From CAJBIL01 sp044359525 (GTDB lineage: Bacteria > Pseudomonadota > Gammaproteobacteria > Burkholderiales > Rhodocyclaceae): a stretch of 57,640 nucleotides of DNA. This document shows positions 49,751-57,640 of the stretch, piece after piece. How positions within the stretch are numbered: the first letter of the stretch is position 1; the number at the start of each line of letters is the position of its first letter. The stretch covers positions 1 to 57,640 of the forward strand of contig JBIKLY010000011.1 of the NCBI GenBank assembly GCA_044359525.1, written 5' to 3'. Below the pieces are notes generated by a model. The model saw nothing but the letters and a program-made list of their open reading frames with translations, did no database searches and was not told the origin of the DNA. The position numbers were made by a program, and so were the translations under genes.

Positions 49751-51588
49751 TGGAGGAATGGGTCGGCGGGCTATGGCACCGCTTCGTCACGCAAACAGCG
49801 CGACGCGATCACCCCGAGGCCGCCGTGCATCTGGTCGAGATCGAAAAATCGGCGGGTGTCGTGTTCCGGGCGCTGGGCGGCGATGCCGGCCTGCGCGTCA
49901 CGCCCGCCTGCGAGGCGACGCACGGCGCTCGCCGACGCTGGCTGTCACGCCTGGCCGGCTCCGACGAAAAAGCATCGCATGCGGCGCGCGATGCGGAAAC
50001 CCTGCGCCTGCCACCAGGCATCGCCTGCTTTTCGCAACGCAGCCTGAATCGCGACCTCTATTTCTGGCTGATTGCGCTGGCCGCCCACGATCCCGGTACC
50101 GGAAGCTGGATTGTCCGCAATCAACAGGCCACGCGCGCAACACTGGCGCGTTACCCCGGACTGATGCCGCGCTACCGCCGCCTGGTCGAGGCCACGCTGG
50201 CCGAGCGCCTGGCACCCGACGCACTTCCCGCTGACGAAGCCGCCCAGGAACGGGCAATACGCAGGGCAATTGAAACGCCCGGCAGTATCGCCAGGCTGCC
50301 GCTGCTGACGCGAGGGCAGGCCCGCCCGCCGCAACCCGTAGTCATCTGGCTCTACCCCTTGCCGGAAACGCTGCCCGCGCCGCCGCGCGCAGCCGGTGGC
50401 AATGAAGGCGCAGAAGATGCGCAGGAGGAAACCGCCGCAAAAAAACGGCACGCCGCACGACGCGAGGAAATGCCCGACAACAAATCACCGATGCTGATGA
50501 TGTTCCGCGCCGAAAGCCTGCTTTCATGGGCCGACTTCATCAAGGTCAACCGGGCACTTGACGACGATGCCAATCCCGATGCCGGCCGTGCTGCCGAAAA
50601 CATGGCGCAACTGGCAATCGCCGATAACGACGGGCAGCGTGTCGCGTCGAAAGTGCGTTTCGATCTTGACCTGCCATCAGCGGCTGCCGACGACCTGCCG
50701 CTGGGTGAAGGCATCGCGCTGCCGGAATGGGACTATCGCCGCCAGCAACTCAAACCGGATTGGTGCCGCCTGCAGATGCTGGAATCACGCCACGCCGTGC
50801 CGCAACCGCTGCCGGAGCGGCTGCGGCATACGGCACAAAAGCTGCGCAGCCAGTTTGCCGCACTGGCGCCTGCCCGCCGCTGGGCCAAGGCGCAGCCCGA
50901 CGGTTGCGAGCCCGACATCGACGCCTGCGTTCGCCAGCAAGCCGATCGACTGGCCGATCGACACCACGGGGAAGCCGGAATCTATCTGGCGCAGGTGCAA
51001 AAAGAGCGCGATCTGGCTTGTCTGGTGCTGGCCGATCTGTCGCTATCGACCGATGCCCACGTCAGCGACAGCCAGCGCGTGATTGACGTCGTACGCGACA
51101 GCCTGTTGCTGCTTGGCGAAGCGCTTTCGGCGACCGGCGACCGTTTTGCAATGCTCGGCTTTTCGTCGCTCAAACGCAGCCACGTTCGCTGCCACACGTT
51201 GAAAGATTTTTCTGCCCCGTTCGATGCGCGCGCACGCGGCCGCATCACTGCGCTACGCCCCGGCTATTACACGCGGATTGGCGCCGCCATCCGTCACGCC
51301 ACCAACCTGCTCGCCGAACAGCCGGCAAGCGTTCGCCTGCTGCTCATTCTTTCGGATGGGAAACCGCACGACATTGACGTTTATGAAGGCCGCTACGGCA
51401 TCGAAGATACGCGCATGAGCGTCATCGAAGCGCGGCGCGCCGGCATCCGCCCGTTCTGCGTCACCATCGACCGGGAAGGCATCGATTACCTGCCGCACAT
51501 CTTCGGCCCGTCCGGTTTTACCGTATTGCGCAAGCCGGAAGATCTGCCACGGCGATTACCGCTTTTGTACACACAACTGACAAGCTGA
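49750..51588 (+). CDS. norD: NorD, VWA-domain activation protein for NO reductase
   Basis: 612 aa. A long helical N-terminus and a C-terminal von Willebrand A domain with MIDAS-type ADLSLSTDAHVSDSQRVIDV and LLLILSDGKPHDID. It works with NorQ to load FeB. The ATG at 49750 directly follows the Fe-S protein's stop (TGATG); a longer frame from 49618 is an artefact. The last gene before regA. Confidence 0.93.
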   Translation: MEEWVGGLWHRFVTQTARRDHPEAAVHLVEIEKSAGVVFRALGGDAGLRVTPACEATHGARRRWLSRLAGSDEKASHAARDAETLRLPPGIACFSQRSLNRDLYFWLIALAAHDPGTGSWIVRNQQATRATLARYPGLMPRYRRLVEATLAERLAPDALPADEAAQERAIRRAIETPGSIARLPLLTRGQARPPQPVVIWLYPLPETLPAPPRAAGGNEGAEDAQEETAAKKRHAARREEMPDNKSPMLMMFRAESLLSWADFIKVNRALDDDANPDAGRAAENMAQLAIADNDGQRVASKVRFDLDLPSAAADDLPLGEGIALPEWDYRRQQLKPDWCRLQMLESRHAVPQPLPERLRHTAQKLRSQFAALAPARRWAKAQPDGCEPDIDACVRQQADRLADRHHGEAGIYLAQVQKERDLACLVLADLSLSTDAHVSDSQRVIDVVRDSLLLLGEALSATGDRFAMLGFSSLKRSHVRCHTLKDFSAPFDARARGRITALRPGYYTRIGAAIRHATNLLAEQPASVRLLLILSDGKPHDIDVYEGRYGIEDTRMSVIEARRAGIRPFCVTIDREGIDYLPHIFGPSGFTVLRKPEDLPRRLPLLYTQLTS

Positions 51589-51593
51589 AGAGG

Positions 51594-51628
51594 TGCGGCA
51601 TCGGGTCGCTGGCGACGATATGCCGCAT
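51594..51628. promoter_or_regulatory. Paired inverted RegA/ActR-type boxes (sites C1, C2) before the regA-like gene
   Basis: C1 TGCGGCATCGGGTCGC (51594-51609, + strand) and C2 ATGCGGCATATCGTCGCC read on the - strand (51611-51628), one base apart. Both match GCGGC-N5-GTCGC. They end 65 bp upstream of the response regulator start, suggesting autoregulation. Confidence 0.75.
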
Positions 51629-51693
51629 CGTGACGCACCGCCAACTCGATAAACTCCCGCCCTTGATCATCTACCTGAACTGGAGCACACCCG

Positions 51694-52254
51694 ATGCACG
51701 CAGCCGTTGCCGAACAAACTCGAAACCAGAACACAACGGAACGCATCGACCTCCTCGTCGTCGATGACGATGAAATTTTTTGTCGCGTACTTTCCCGCTC
51801 GCTGACTCGCCGCGGACTACGCTTCAGTATGGTGCAGGACAGCCGGGCCGCCCTTGTCGCCGCAGCAGACCTGCGACCACAGCGCATTGTTCTGGACCTC
51901 AATATCGGTGGGGAAAATGGGTTGGCCTTGATTGAGCCGCTCACGCAGGCCATACCGGATTGCCGGATCGTCCTGCTGACGGGCTACGCTTCTGTTGACA
52001 CGGCAATTGAAGCGATCAAGCGAGGCGCCACCCACTACCTGGCCAAACCCGTCGATACCGACGAGATCCTGGCTGCTTTTGAAGCGACCGGCCCTCGGGA
52101 AACCCTGCCCCCGGTGGACGGCCACGTCCCGCTGGAGCACGCCGAGCGGGACCTTATCCAGCGCACCCTTGAAATAAACCATTTCAACATTTCTGCCACA
52201 GCGCGCGCTTTGGGCATGCACAGACGTACTTTGCAACGCAAGCTGGCGAAATAA
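51694..52254 (+). CDS. regA: RegA/ActR/PrrA-type redox response regulator
   Basis: 186 aa. REC domain (LLVVDDDEIFCRVLSRSL, phospho-acceptor in RIVLDLNIGGENG, K in HYLAKPVDTDE) and a Fis-type helix-turn-helix ending in NISATARALGMHRRTLQRKL, the family's hallmark. RegA-type regulators, with sensor RegB/PrrB, switch respiratory, nitrogen and photosynthesis genes by redox state. No RegB is in the window, so the kinase is elsewhere. GGAG precedes the ATG. It follows norD and carries two of its own predicted sites upstream. Confidence 0.93.
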   Translation: MHAAVAEQTRNQNTTERIDLLVVDDDEIFCRVLSRSLTRRGLRFSMVQDSRAALVAAADLRPQRIVLDLNIGGENGLALIEPLTQAIPDCRIVLLTGYASVDTAIEAIKRGATHYLAKPVDTDEILAAFEATGPRETLPPVDGHVPLEHAERDLIQRTLEINHFNISATARALGMHRRTLQRKLAK

Positions 52255-52340
52255 CGCATGAGGGGCAGTTGACGCCGCTCGGTGGCACACCATGCGGCGG
52301 AAAATACTGAGTCGATCGCCCGAGAATTGAGCCAGGCCCT

Positions 52341-53138
52341 TTATACCCGCTCGGGATCAATCACCCGCTTCTGCTGGATCGCAAAGACGGCCTGGGCCCG
52401 ATTTATCACATCGAGCTTGCGGAACACGTTCTGCAGGTGGTTCCTGACAGTGCTGGGGCTGATATTAAGAATTTGTGAAATTTCCAGATTTTTCTTGCCA
52501 ACACTCACCCATTGCATGATCTCCTGCTCGCGGTTTGACAATCGGGCATCACAGTGGGCGCTCTGCACCGTCACCGGCCACTTCGGCGACGCGTTGTTAC
52601 CGGGTACGACAATTGGCGCACTTTGCCTTTGCATGGGAAGCAGCGACACCTGCCGGAAAGCTGCATCGACATACGGAACCATCAATGCCATGGCATCAAC
52701 CAGTTTCTGGCTGCCGCCAGTATCCCGACTCAGGGCAACATAAAGGCAGTCGATCTGTCCGCGCTCGTCCTTGATGCCATGCGCAATGACGGTCTTCATT
52801 CCCGGAAGCGCGCCAATCGCATCGTAATAGGACGCGCCGAAAACACCGGCGTTGAACGGCAAGGAAAACGGCTGACGCCCGGCCGTCAACCAAGCGCGAA
52901 ACACGTCGACCAGAAACGGCTGAAGCGCATTGCAAAGCGCTTCCGTCGTACGCACCCCCGGCAATGCAGAGACCACATCAAGACTAATACGCGCTCCGGA
53001 AAAATCACCCCACACAGCGACGAGGATGTCGTGCTGCAGAAGCCCCTGCACGTCTTTCTGCAACCATTTGAACAGGTCACGGTGCGTTTCCAGTTTTCTG
53101 GCGCCCAGCATGACGCCAAGAAAGGGATTTTCGTGCAT
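52341..53138 (-). CDS. epsA: EpsA-type LuxR-family regulator (PEP-CTERM/exopolysaccharide-associated)
   Basis: 265 aa. The N-terminal region THRDLFKWLQKDVQGLLQHD, LVAVWGDFSGARISLDVVSA matches the EpsA family; the C-terminal LuxR helix-turn-helix is clear (LSNREQEIMQWVSVGKKNLE, LNISPSTVRNHLQNVFRKLD). EpsA regulates exosortase/PEP-CTERM export and exopolysaccharide. The ATG at 53138 has GAGG nine bases upstream and gives the family length; the frame extends to 53273, but that start would lie inside a RegA site. The PEP-CTERM genes lie divergently upstream. Confidence 0.85.
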   Translation of the reverse strand: MHENPFLGVMLGARKLETHRDLFKWLQKDVQGLLQHDILVAVWGDFSGARISLDVVSALPGVRTTEALCNALQPFLVDVFRAWLTAGRQPFSLPFNAGVFGASYYDAIGALPGMKTVIAHGIKDERGQIDCLYVALSRDTGGSQKLVDAMALMVPYVDAAFRQVSLLPMQRQSAPIVVPGNNASPKWPVTVQSAHCDARLSNREQEIMQWVSVGKKNLEISQILNISPSTVRNHLQNVFRKLDVINRAQAVFAIQQKRVIDPERV

Positions 53139-53271
53139 TCGGACAAGCCTCAAGTGGCTGTGAGGTGAATAGGGCAACGTAAGGTCTGGCAATCCAAACG
53201 CAATATCAAATGGCCCGTCATGCCTGCGCGGCGCCGGGAACGAATTATCGGTTGCCCGCCGGCTTAAAGCC

Positions 53272-53289
53272 ATGCGGCATATTGTCGCA
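53272..53289 (+). promoter_or_regulatory. RegA/ActR-type box (site D), epsA/PEP-CTERM intergenic region
   Basis: ATGCGGCATATTGTCGCA, identical to site B. It lies in the 331-bp gap between epsA (-) and the first PEP-CTERM gene (+), 133 bp from the first and 180 bp from the second. The rest of the gap holds no gene. Confidence 0.7.
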
Positions 53290-53469
53290 ATCTCGCATTT
53301 TGCCGGGAAAATGGTACATATGAACCATTCCCGGACACTGCAAAGCTGCGTATATTCCGGCCGTGATGTTGCAATGGAACGTCAGCGTCCAAGCGTCTGA
53401 ATTGCGTCTGCCGAAACAACCCGTTGTGGCTATGGCGGTTACTACAAAAAGCAGAAAAGGGAAAAAATT

Positions 53470-54210
53470 ATGTTCAAGCAACTGAAGAAATCGAATACAG
53501 CCCTGGCGCTGGCCGGCGTAATTGCGCTGATTGGTGGCGCCCCGGCGGCGCACGCGTCGGTCACTACCTACAACGTCACACAGTCCTACAACCAGGTTGT
53601 CTATGACGTTTCTCACCCGACTTGGGATACGGTTTTCACCGGGTCGTTCAGCTACGACAACTCCACGAACACCGTGTCGAACCTGATGGGTTCCCTGAGC
53701 CAGGCGATGACCGGAAACGCCAACTTTGTGAGCCTGAGCAACCAGCTATCATCGGTTTATGACGCCACCCTGGGCGGGTTCCTGGTCAGCAGCTTTCACC
53801 AGAACACTACAGATGTTTTCAGCAATAGCGGCAATGTTGCCGGGGTTACTGGATTTGCCACGGGCGGGACAAAACAGATTACTAGCGGCACCGGCAATCA
53901 GAACGCCTACGTCACGATTTTCTTCAATCCGATAAATGCGTTTGCCTCGCTGACTTCACCACAGATTGACAAGCTCGCCTATGGCGACTGCACGACCGGC
54001 TCGCTCATGGGTATGGGCACGGGCGCAAAAACATGCATGACCGGCTGGGTAAATCACGCGAAGACCAATCTCGCAGGCGGCACCATGCAAGGCACTTACC
54101 CGATCAGCCAGACGATCACTGCGGCCGTCCCGGAACCCGAAACCTACGCCATGCTGCTCGCCGGCCTCGGTTTGATGGGCGCCATCGCACGCCGCCGCAG
54201 GACCGCATAA
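53470..54210 (+). CDS. PEP-CTERM sorting domain protein 1
   Basis: 246 aa. Signal peptide (ALALAGVIALIGGAPAAHAS) and a C-terminal sorting signal VPEPETYAMLLAGLGLMG followed by a basic tail ARRRR. The region between is a Ser/Thr/Asn-rich beta-protein with Met and a few Cys (YGDCTTGS, AKTCMTGW). It is cut and displayed by exosortase. It is a paralogue of the next gene. AAGGGA precedes the ATG. Confidence 0.92.
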   Translation: MFKQLKKSNTALALAGVIALIGGAPAAHASVTTYNVTQSYNQVVYDVSHPTWDTVFTGSFSYDNSTNTVSNLMGSLSQAMTGNANFVSLSNQLSSVYDATLGGFLVSSFHQNTTDVFSNSGNVAGVTGFATGGTKQITSGTGNQNAYVTIFFNPINAFASLTSPQIDKLAYGDCTTGSLMGMGTGAKTCMTGWVNHAKTNLAGGTMQGTYPISQTITAAVPEPETYAMLLAGLGLMGAIARRRRTA

Positions 54211-54245
54211 TCGCTTGACGCCCCACTTCCAACAAGGAGCTACAT

Positions 54246-54980
54246 ATGCATACATCACCACTCAAGAAATTGGCCCTCGCGTGTGCGGTTTTTGCGACCT
54301 TTTCCGCCGCACAAATCGCACAGGCATCGACGAGCACCTACAACGTCATCACGAAGTGGTACGAGCCTGACACGCAACCGAACGACTCGATCTTCAAGGG
54401 TACGTTCACCTACGACAGCGTAACTCACGCCGTCTCGGGGCTTCATGGAATCCTTTCGGAATCGATGACCGGCAGCAGTGTCGGTTACCCGGGCGACTCC
54501 ATGACCTGGCTGACGCTGAGCAACCAGTTGGTTTCGTGGCATGACACGACCTTGCACGGGACCTTCGCGGCCACTTTCAAAAATGCCAGCACCAAGACTT
54601 TCTCGACAATGTTTGGGGGGGACGGCTGGAGCCCGCAGGCGGGCGTCGATGCCGGCGGCGTTTATTTCGGTTTTCCCAAGCCAGCCAAAAATCCCGGGAA
54701 TGCCTACGCTTTGATCTTCATTCCGGACAACCCGCTGACAGCGCTCACTACATCCCAGATCAACAAGCTGGCCTACGCCGACTGCGCACCGGGCGGCATG
54801 ATGGGCGCGGTATGCATGACCGGCACATCGGCAGCCGGCTACGGCTCGGTCGGTACGATGAGCGGCTATCCGGTTTCCCAGAAGATCACGTCGGCAGTTC
54901 CCGAACCGGAAACCTACGGCATGCTGCTCGCAGGGCTCGGCCTCATGGGCGCAGTTGCCCGGCGGCGCCGGCAGGCCTGA
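54246..54980 (+). CDS. PEP-CTERM sorting domain protein 2 (paralogue of protein 1)
   Basis: 244 aa. Signal peptide (LALACAVFATFSAAQIAQAS), mature domain alike to protein 1 (LTLSNQLVSWHDTTLHGTFA; LTTSQINKLAYADC) and sorting signal VPEPETYGMLLAGLGLMG with ARRRR tail. Tandem position 36 bp after protein 1 indicates duplication. AAGGAG precedes the ATG. Function unknown; the next gene is a copper-type receptor. Confidence 0.92.
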   Translation: MHTSPLKKLALACAVFATFSAAQIAQASTSTYNVITKWYEPDTQPNDSIFKGTFTYDSVTHAVSGLHGILSESMTGSSVGYPGDSMTWLTLSNQLVSWHDTTLHGTFAATFKNASTKTFSTMFGGDGWSPQAGVDAGGVYFGFPKPAKNPGNAYALIFIPDNPLTALTTSQINKLAYADCAPGGMMGAVCMTGTSAAGYGSVGTMSGYPVSQKITSAVPEPETYGMLLAGLGLMGAVARRRRQA

Positions 54981-55053
54981 TTTTTTCTGACACCCGTATC
55001 TCTGGCGGCGGTGGCGAAAGCCCCGCCGCCTTATTTTGTAACGAGCTCCCGAT

Positions 55054-57357
55054 ATGAGTACGAAAAAGACGCACCTGGCGCTGGCGGTGCTTTTCGCAAC
55101 CCTGCCGACGGCCGTCCTGGCACAAGCCCCTTCTGCAAGCACCGACGATGCTGCGGACGACCTGCAGAGCCTCGCCCCCGTCAACATCCAGGACACGAAG
55201 ATTACAGACCGGCCGATGGGGAGTACCGGCATCGACAAACGCCAGCTGCCGGGTAAGCGCACCAGCACCAGCGACACCGCGCAACTGCTCGAGGACGTGC
55301 CGGGCATGAGTAGCTACGGTGCCGGCGGTGTCTCCAGCCTGCCCGTGCTGCACGGCATGGCAGACGACCGGCTGCGCACGCAGGTCGACGGGATGGATCT
55401 GGCATCCGCCTGTCCCAACCACATGAACCCGGCGCTGTCCTTCATCGACCCGACCAAGGTTGCCAGTATTGATGTCTATTCCGGTATCACGCCAGTCAGC
55501 GTCGGCGGCGACAGCATCGGCGGTACGATCCAGGTGAAGTCTGCCCCGCCCAAATTCGCCCGTTCCGATGAAGGTATCCTCTTCTCCGGCAACGCAGGCA
55601 CTTTCCACCGGAGCAACGGCAGCGCCGATGGCTACAACTTCGGCGCGACGGTCGCCGGTGAGCAACTGAGCTTCAGCTACAGCGAATCTCGCTCCTCGTC
55701 GAACAATTACAAAGCCGCAGACGAATTCAAGAAGCCCGGCATCTGGCAGAGGCTGGGGGACAAACCGATCGATGCACGCGAGGTCGCCTCCAGCGAGTAC
55801 GCTGGTTCGGTCAATCAGGATTTCGGCGTGGCGATGCGCCTGACGCCGCGACACCTTGTTTCGCTCAACATCTCCGAGCAACGGCTCGACTATTCCGGCT
55901 TCCCGAACCAGCGCATGGACATGGTCCATAGCTACCCGGATCCAAGCGACCCGACTGCGTACCTGTTGAACAAGCACAAGCCATCGAACACGAACAAGCT
56001 CGTCAATCTGCGCTACACGGGTCAGTTTGAATGGGGCGAACTCGAAACCAGGGTCTTCCATCAGGACATCACGCATCACATGGATATGCTGCAGACCCGC
56101 TTCCAGAGCATGTACATGCCAATGGATACGGCAGCATCGACACTGGGCGGTGAGTTCAAGGCCAGCCTCGATATGTCCGATGTCGACATCCTGCGGCTTG
56201 GCGGAGATTTCCAGAACTATCGCCTCAATGACTGGTGGCCGCCGATCGGCAGCACCGGAAGTTCGATGTGCTGCAACGACTTCTGGAACATCCGCAACGG
56301 CAAACGTGACCGCATGGCCGTTTTCGCCGAATGGGAAGCGAAATGGTCGCCGGAATGGCTGACGCTGATGGGCGTCCGGCGCGGACAGGTCAAGTCGAGC
56401 ACCGACAACGCCCAAGGCTACAATGCTACTTACTCGACCGACGCCAACCGCTTCAACCGGGGAAGTCGTGAGCACACCGACCAGCATTTTGACGCGTCCG
56501 CTCTGGCACGCTATACCCTGAGCCCGAGGCAGACCTACGAGGCGGGCGTCGCAAGGAAGACGCGCTCGGCGAATCTGTACGAGCGCTACTCGTGGTCGAC
56601 CAACCCGATGGCGGCCCTGATGAACAACTTTGTCGGCGACGGCAACGCCTATATCGGCAACACCGATCTCAAGCCCGAAATTGCTCGCACCTTCAGCCTG
56701 ACGGGGGACTGGCATGACGCCGAAAAATCCATCTGGAGCGTGAAGCTGACCGGCTACGTGACGCAGGTCGATGATTTCATCAATGCCGTGCGCTGTCCGA
56801 GAAGCCTCAGCGCGGTCTGCAGCACGATCAATTCAACAACGACCAACAAGTATGTGCTGCTGCAATATGTGAACCACGACGCACGACTTTTTGGCTTCGA
56901 TTTTTCTGCGCGGGGCGAACTTGGCCGGATCGATGGCATCGGCAGTTTCAGCAGCGACGTGATGGTGAGCTATGTGCGCGGTGAGGACAGGACGAGCGGG
57001 GACGACCTCTACCACATCATGCCGCTCAATACGAAGCTGGCACTGACCCATCGCCTGGGCGGCTGGAGCAATACCGCCGAAATCGTCAAGGTCAATGAGA
57101 AGGATCGCATCTCGCAGGTCCGCAACGAGGCGGTGACACCCGGATACTCGCTGCTCAATCTGCGCACGAGCTACGAATGGAAGCATGCGCGGATCGATCT
57201 TGCCCTGGAGAACGCCCTTGACAAGTTCTATCTCCTGCCGTTGGGCGGCGCCTATGTGGCCCAGGGGAATTCGATGACGACCAACGCTATCCCCTGGGGC
57301 ATGACCGTCCCGGGAAAAGCGCGCTCGCTTAACGTAGCGCTCAACCTGCAATTCTAG
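55054..57357 (+). CDS. TonB-dependent copper receptor, OprC/NosA type
   Basis: 767 aa. Signal peptide (LALAVLFATLPTAVLAQA), plug with ACPNHMNPALSFIDPTKVAS, VYSGITPVSVGGDSIGGTI, barrel ending in LNVALNLQF. The CPNHM segment supplies the CxxxM copper ligands and THHMDMLQ an HxM, as in OprC of Pseudomonas, which binds Cu(I) and Cu(II). Related NosA feeds nitrous oxide reductase. It follows two PEP-CTERM genes by 73 bp. Its TonB partners could be the set at 31-33 kb. Confidence 0.93.
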   Translation: MSTKKTHLALAVLFATLPTAVLAQAPSASTDDAADDLQSLAPVNIQDTKITDRPMGSTGIDKRQLPGKRTSTSDTAQLLEDVPGMSSYGAGGVSSLPVLHGMADDRLRTQVDGMDLASACPNHMNPALSFIDPTKVASIDVYSGITPVSVGGDSIGGTIQVKSAPPKFARSDEGILFSGNAGTFHRSNGSADGYNFGATVAGEQLSFSYSESRSSSNNYKAADEFKKPGIWQRLGDKPIDAREVASSEYAGSVNQDFGVAMRLTPRHLVSLNISEQRLDYSGFPNQRMDMVHSYPDPSDPTAYLLNKHKPSNTNKLVNLRYTGQFEWGELETRVFHQDITHHMDMLQTRFQSMYMPMDTAASTLGGEFKASLDMSDVDILRLGGDFQNYRLNDWWPPIGSTGSSMCCNDFWNIRNGKRDRMAVFAEWEAKWSPEWLTLMGVRRGQVKSSTDNAQGYNATYSTDANRFNRGSREHTDQHFDASALARYTLSPRQTYEAGVARKTRSANLYERYSWSTNPMAALMNNFVGDGNAYIGNTDLKPEIARTFSLTGDWHDAEKSIWSVKLTGYVTQVDDFINAVRCPRSLSAVCSTINSTTTNKYVLLQYVNHDARLFGFDFSARGELGRIDGIGSFSSDVMVSYVRGEDRTSGDDLYHIMPLNTKLALTHRLGGWSNTAEIVKVNEKDRISQVRNEAVTPGYSLLNLRTSYEWKHARIDLALENALDKFYLLPLGGAYVAQGNSMTTNAIPWGMTVPGKARSLNVALNLQF

Positions 57358-57380
57358 GGCGAGTATTGTGGCGGTCAAAT

Positions 57381-57408
57381 TGCGAAGGCTCACTGCTGAG
57401 CCTTCGCA
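57381..57408. terminator. Hairpin between convergent receptor and PEP-CTERM genes
   Basis: Perfect 12-bp stem TGCGAAGGCTCA / TGAGCCTTCGCA with a 4-base loop. T runs on either side are short, so termination is likely but not rho-independent by the strict definition. Confidence 0.7.
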
Positions 57409-57414
57409 GCCAGG

Positions 57415-57640
57415 TTAAGCTTGCCTGTTGGCGCCACGACGCCGGCGGGCAATCGCTCCCATCAGACCCAGCCCGGCGAGCAGCATGGCGTAGGATTCCG
57501 GCTCAGGTACCGGCGCAATCGCCACAGAGGCGGAGATTCCGTAGGCTTTGCTGGCCATCGGGTCCAGCAGGTTATTCCCCTGAGCGTAATCTGCACCGCC
57601 GACGATGAACGAGTAAGTCCCGGCACCCAGGGAAAAGGAT
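57415..57640 (-). CDS. PEP-CTERM protein 3, C-terminal part (cut by window edge)
   Basis: The last 74 or so residues of a - strand gene: SFSLGAGTYSFIVGGADYAQ, then VPEPESYAMLLAGLGLMG and tail ARRRRGANRQA. The beta-rich G-x-Y-x-F-x-V-x-G repeats are typical of the FxDxF-type PEP-CTERM group. The start is outside the window. Confidence 0.85.
   Translation of the reverse strand, partial: SFSLGAGTYSFIVGGADYAQGNNLLDPMASKAYGISASVAIAPVPEPESYAMLLAGLGLMGAIARRRRGANRQA

Noticed and set aside
1..57640. CRISPR arrays, tRNA or rRNA genes
   Set aside because: No spaced direct repeats and no tRNA- or rRNA-like sequence were seen on reading; the only repeats are the palindromic elements.

Overview
The window reads as one chromosomal stretch of a denitrifying betaproteobacterium, most likely in the Rhodocyclales (Dechloromonas/Azonexus/Accumulibacter-like). 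This is inferred from gene content, not from a search: paired cyanophycin synthetases, nirF-DL-G-H, norCBQD, an EpsA regulator with PEP-CTERM proteins, high GC and tightly overlapping operons. I saw no rRNA, tRNA, CRISPR array or complete insertion sequence.

Layout. 1-7.0 kb (+): cyanophycin locus, with the 3' part of an ABC exporter, a DUF1854 protein, CphA' and CphA. 7.1-17.7 kb (-): nine-gene signalling operon with a LOV-like PAS-GGDEF-EAL-REC protein, a hemerythrin-histidine kinase, REC proteins, an HDOD protein, a PAS kinase, a REC-HD-GYP protein and a third kinase. 17.8-21.1 kb (-): heme d1 genes nirF-DL-G-H behind an FNR/DNR-type box. 21.2-23.3 kb: an OFA-type MFS transporter and a divergent periplasmic protein behind a near-consensus FNR box. 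23.4 kb: ATPase gene remnant. 23.6-33.2 kb (-): a metal-uptake operon (probably copper) with a thioredoxin-like protein, TonB-ExbB-ExbD, a TonB-dependent receptor, a Cys/His-bearing propeller protein and an ABC transporter. 33.4-35.0 kb (+): AT-rich AbiE toxin-antitoxin insert with its twin operators. 35.3-36.1 kb (-): a Csp1-like copper storage protein and a cytochrome c55X/NirC-like protein. 36.2-45.8 kb (+): a large copper/thiol-handling cluster with an FtsX-type ABC transporter, a membrane protein with a His/Cys motif, a TlpA-like lipoprotein, a 58-aa Cys protein, HMA2-type proteins, a copper P-type ATPase, a TauE/UreH-type protein and two NosL-like proteins. 46.0-51.6 kb (+): norC-norB-norQ-[4Fe-4S membrane protein]-norD. 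51.7 kb: a RegA/ActR-type redox response regulator. 52.3-57.6 kb: EpsA-type LuxR regulator, two tandem PEP-CTERM proteins, an OprC/NosA-type copper receptor and the C-terminus of a third PEP-CTERM protein.

How it fits together. The right half looks like one redox-controlled denitrification and copper regulon. An 18-bp motif, ATGCGGCATATYGTCGCA, matches the published RegA/PrrA/RegR consensus type (GCGGC-N5-GTCGC). It stands in front of the regA-like gene itself (two inverted copies), the TonB/metal operon, the cytochrome-csp operon and the epsA/PEP-CTERM intergenic region, with weaker variants before the NosL pair and norC. FNR/DNR-type boxes lie before nirF, the MFS/periplasmic pair, the TonB operon and norC. 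In the left half, five copies of a long intergenic palindrome (CCGCAAAGGCGCAAAG / ACGCAGAGGCGCAGAG arms) occupy the gaps between cyanophycin, signalling and nir genes and are absent after 20 kb.
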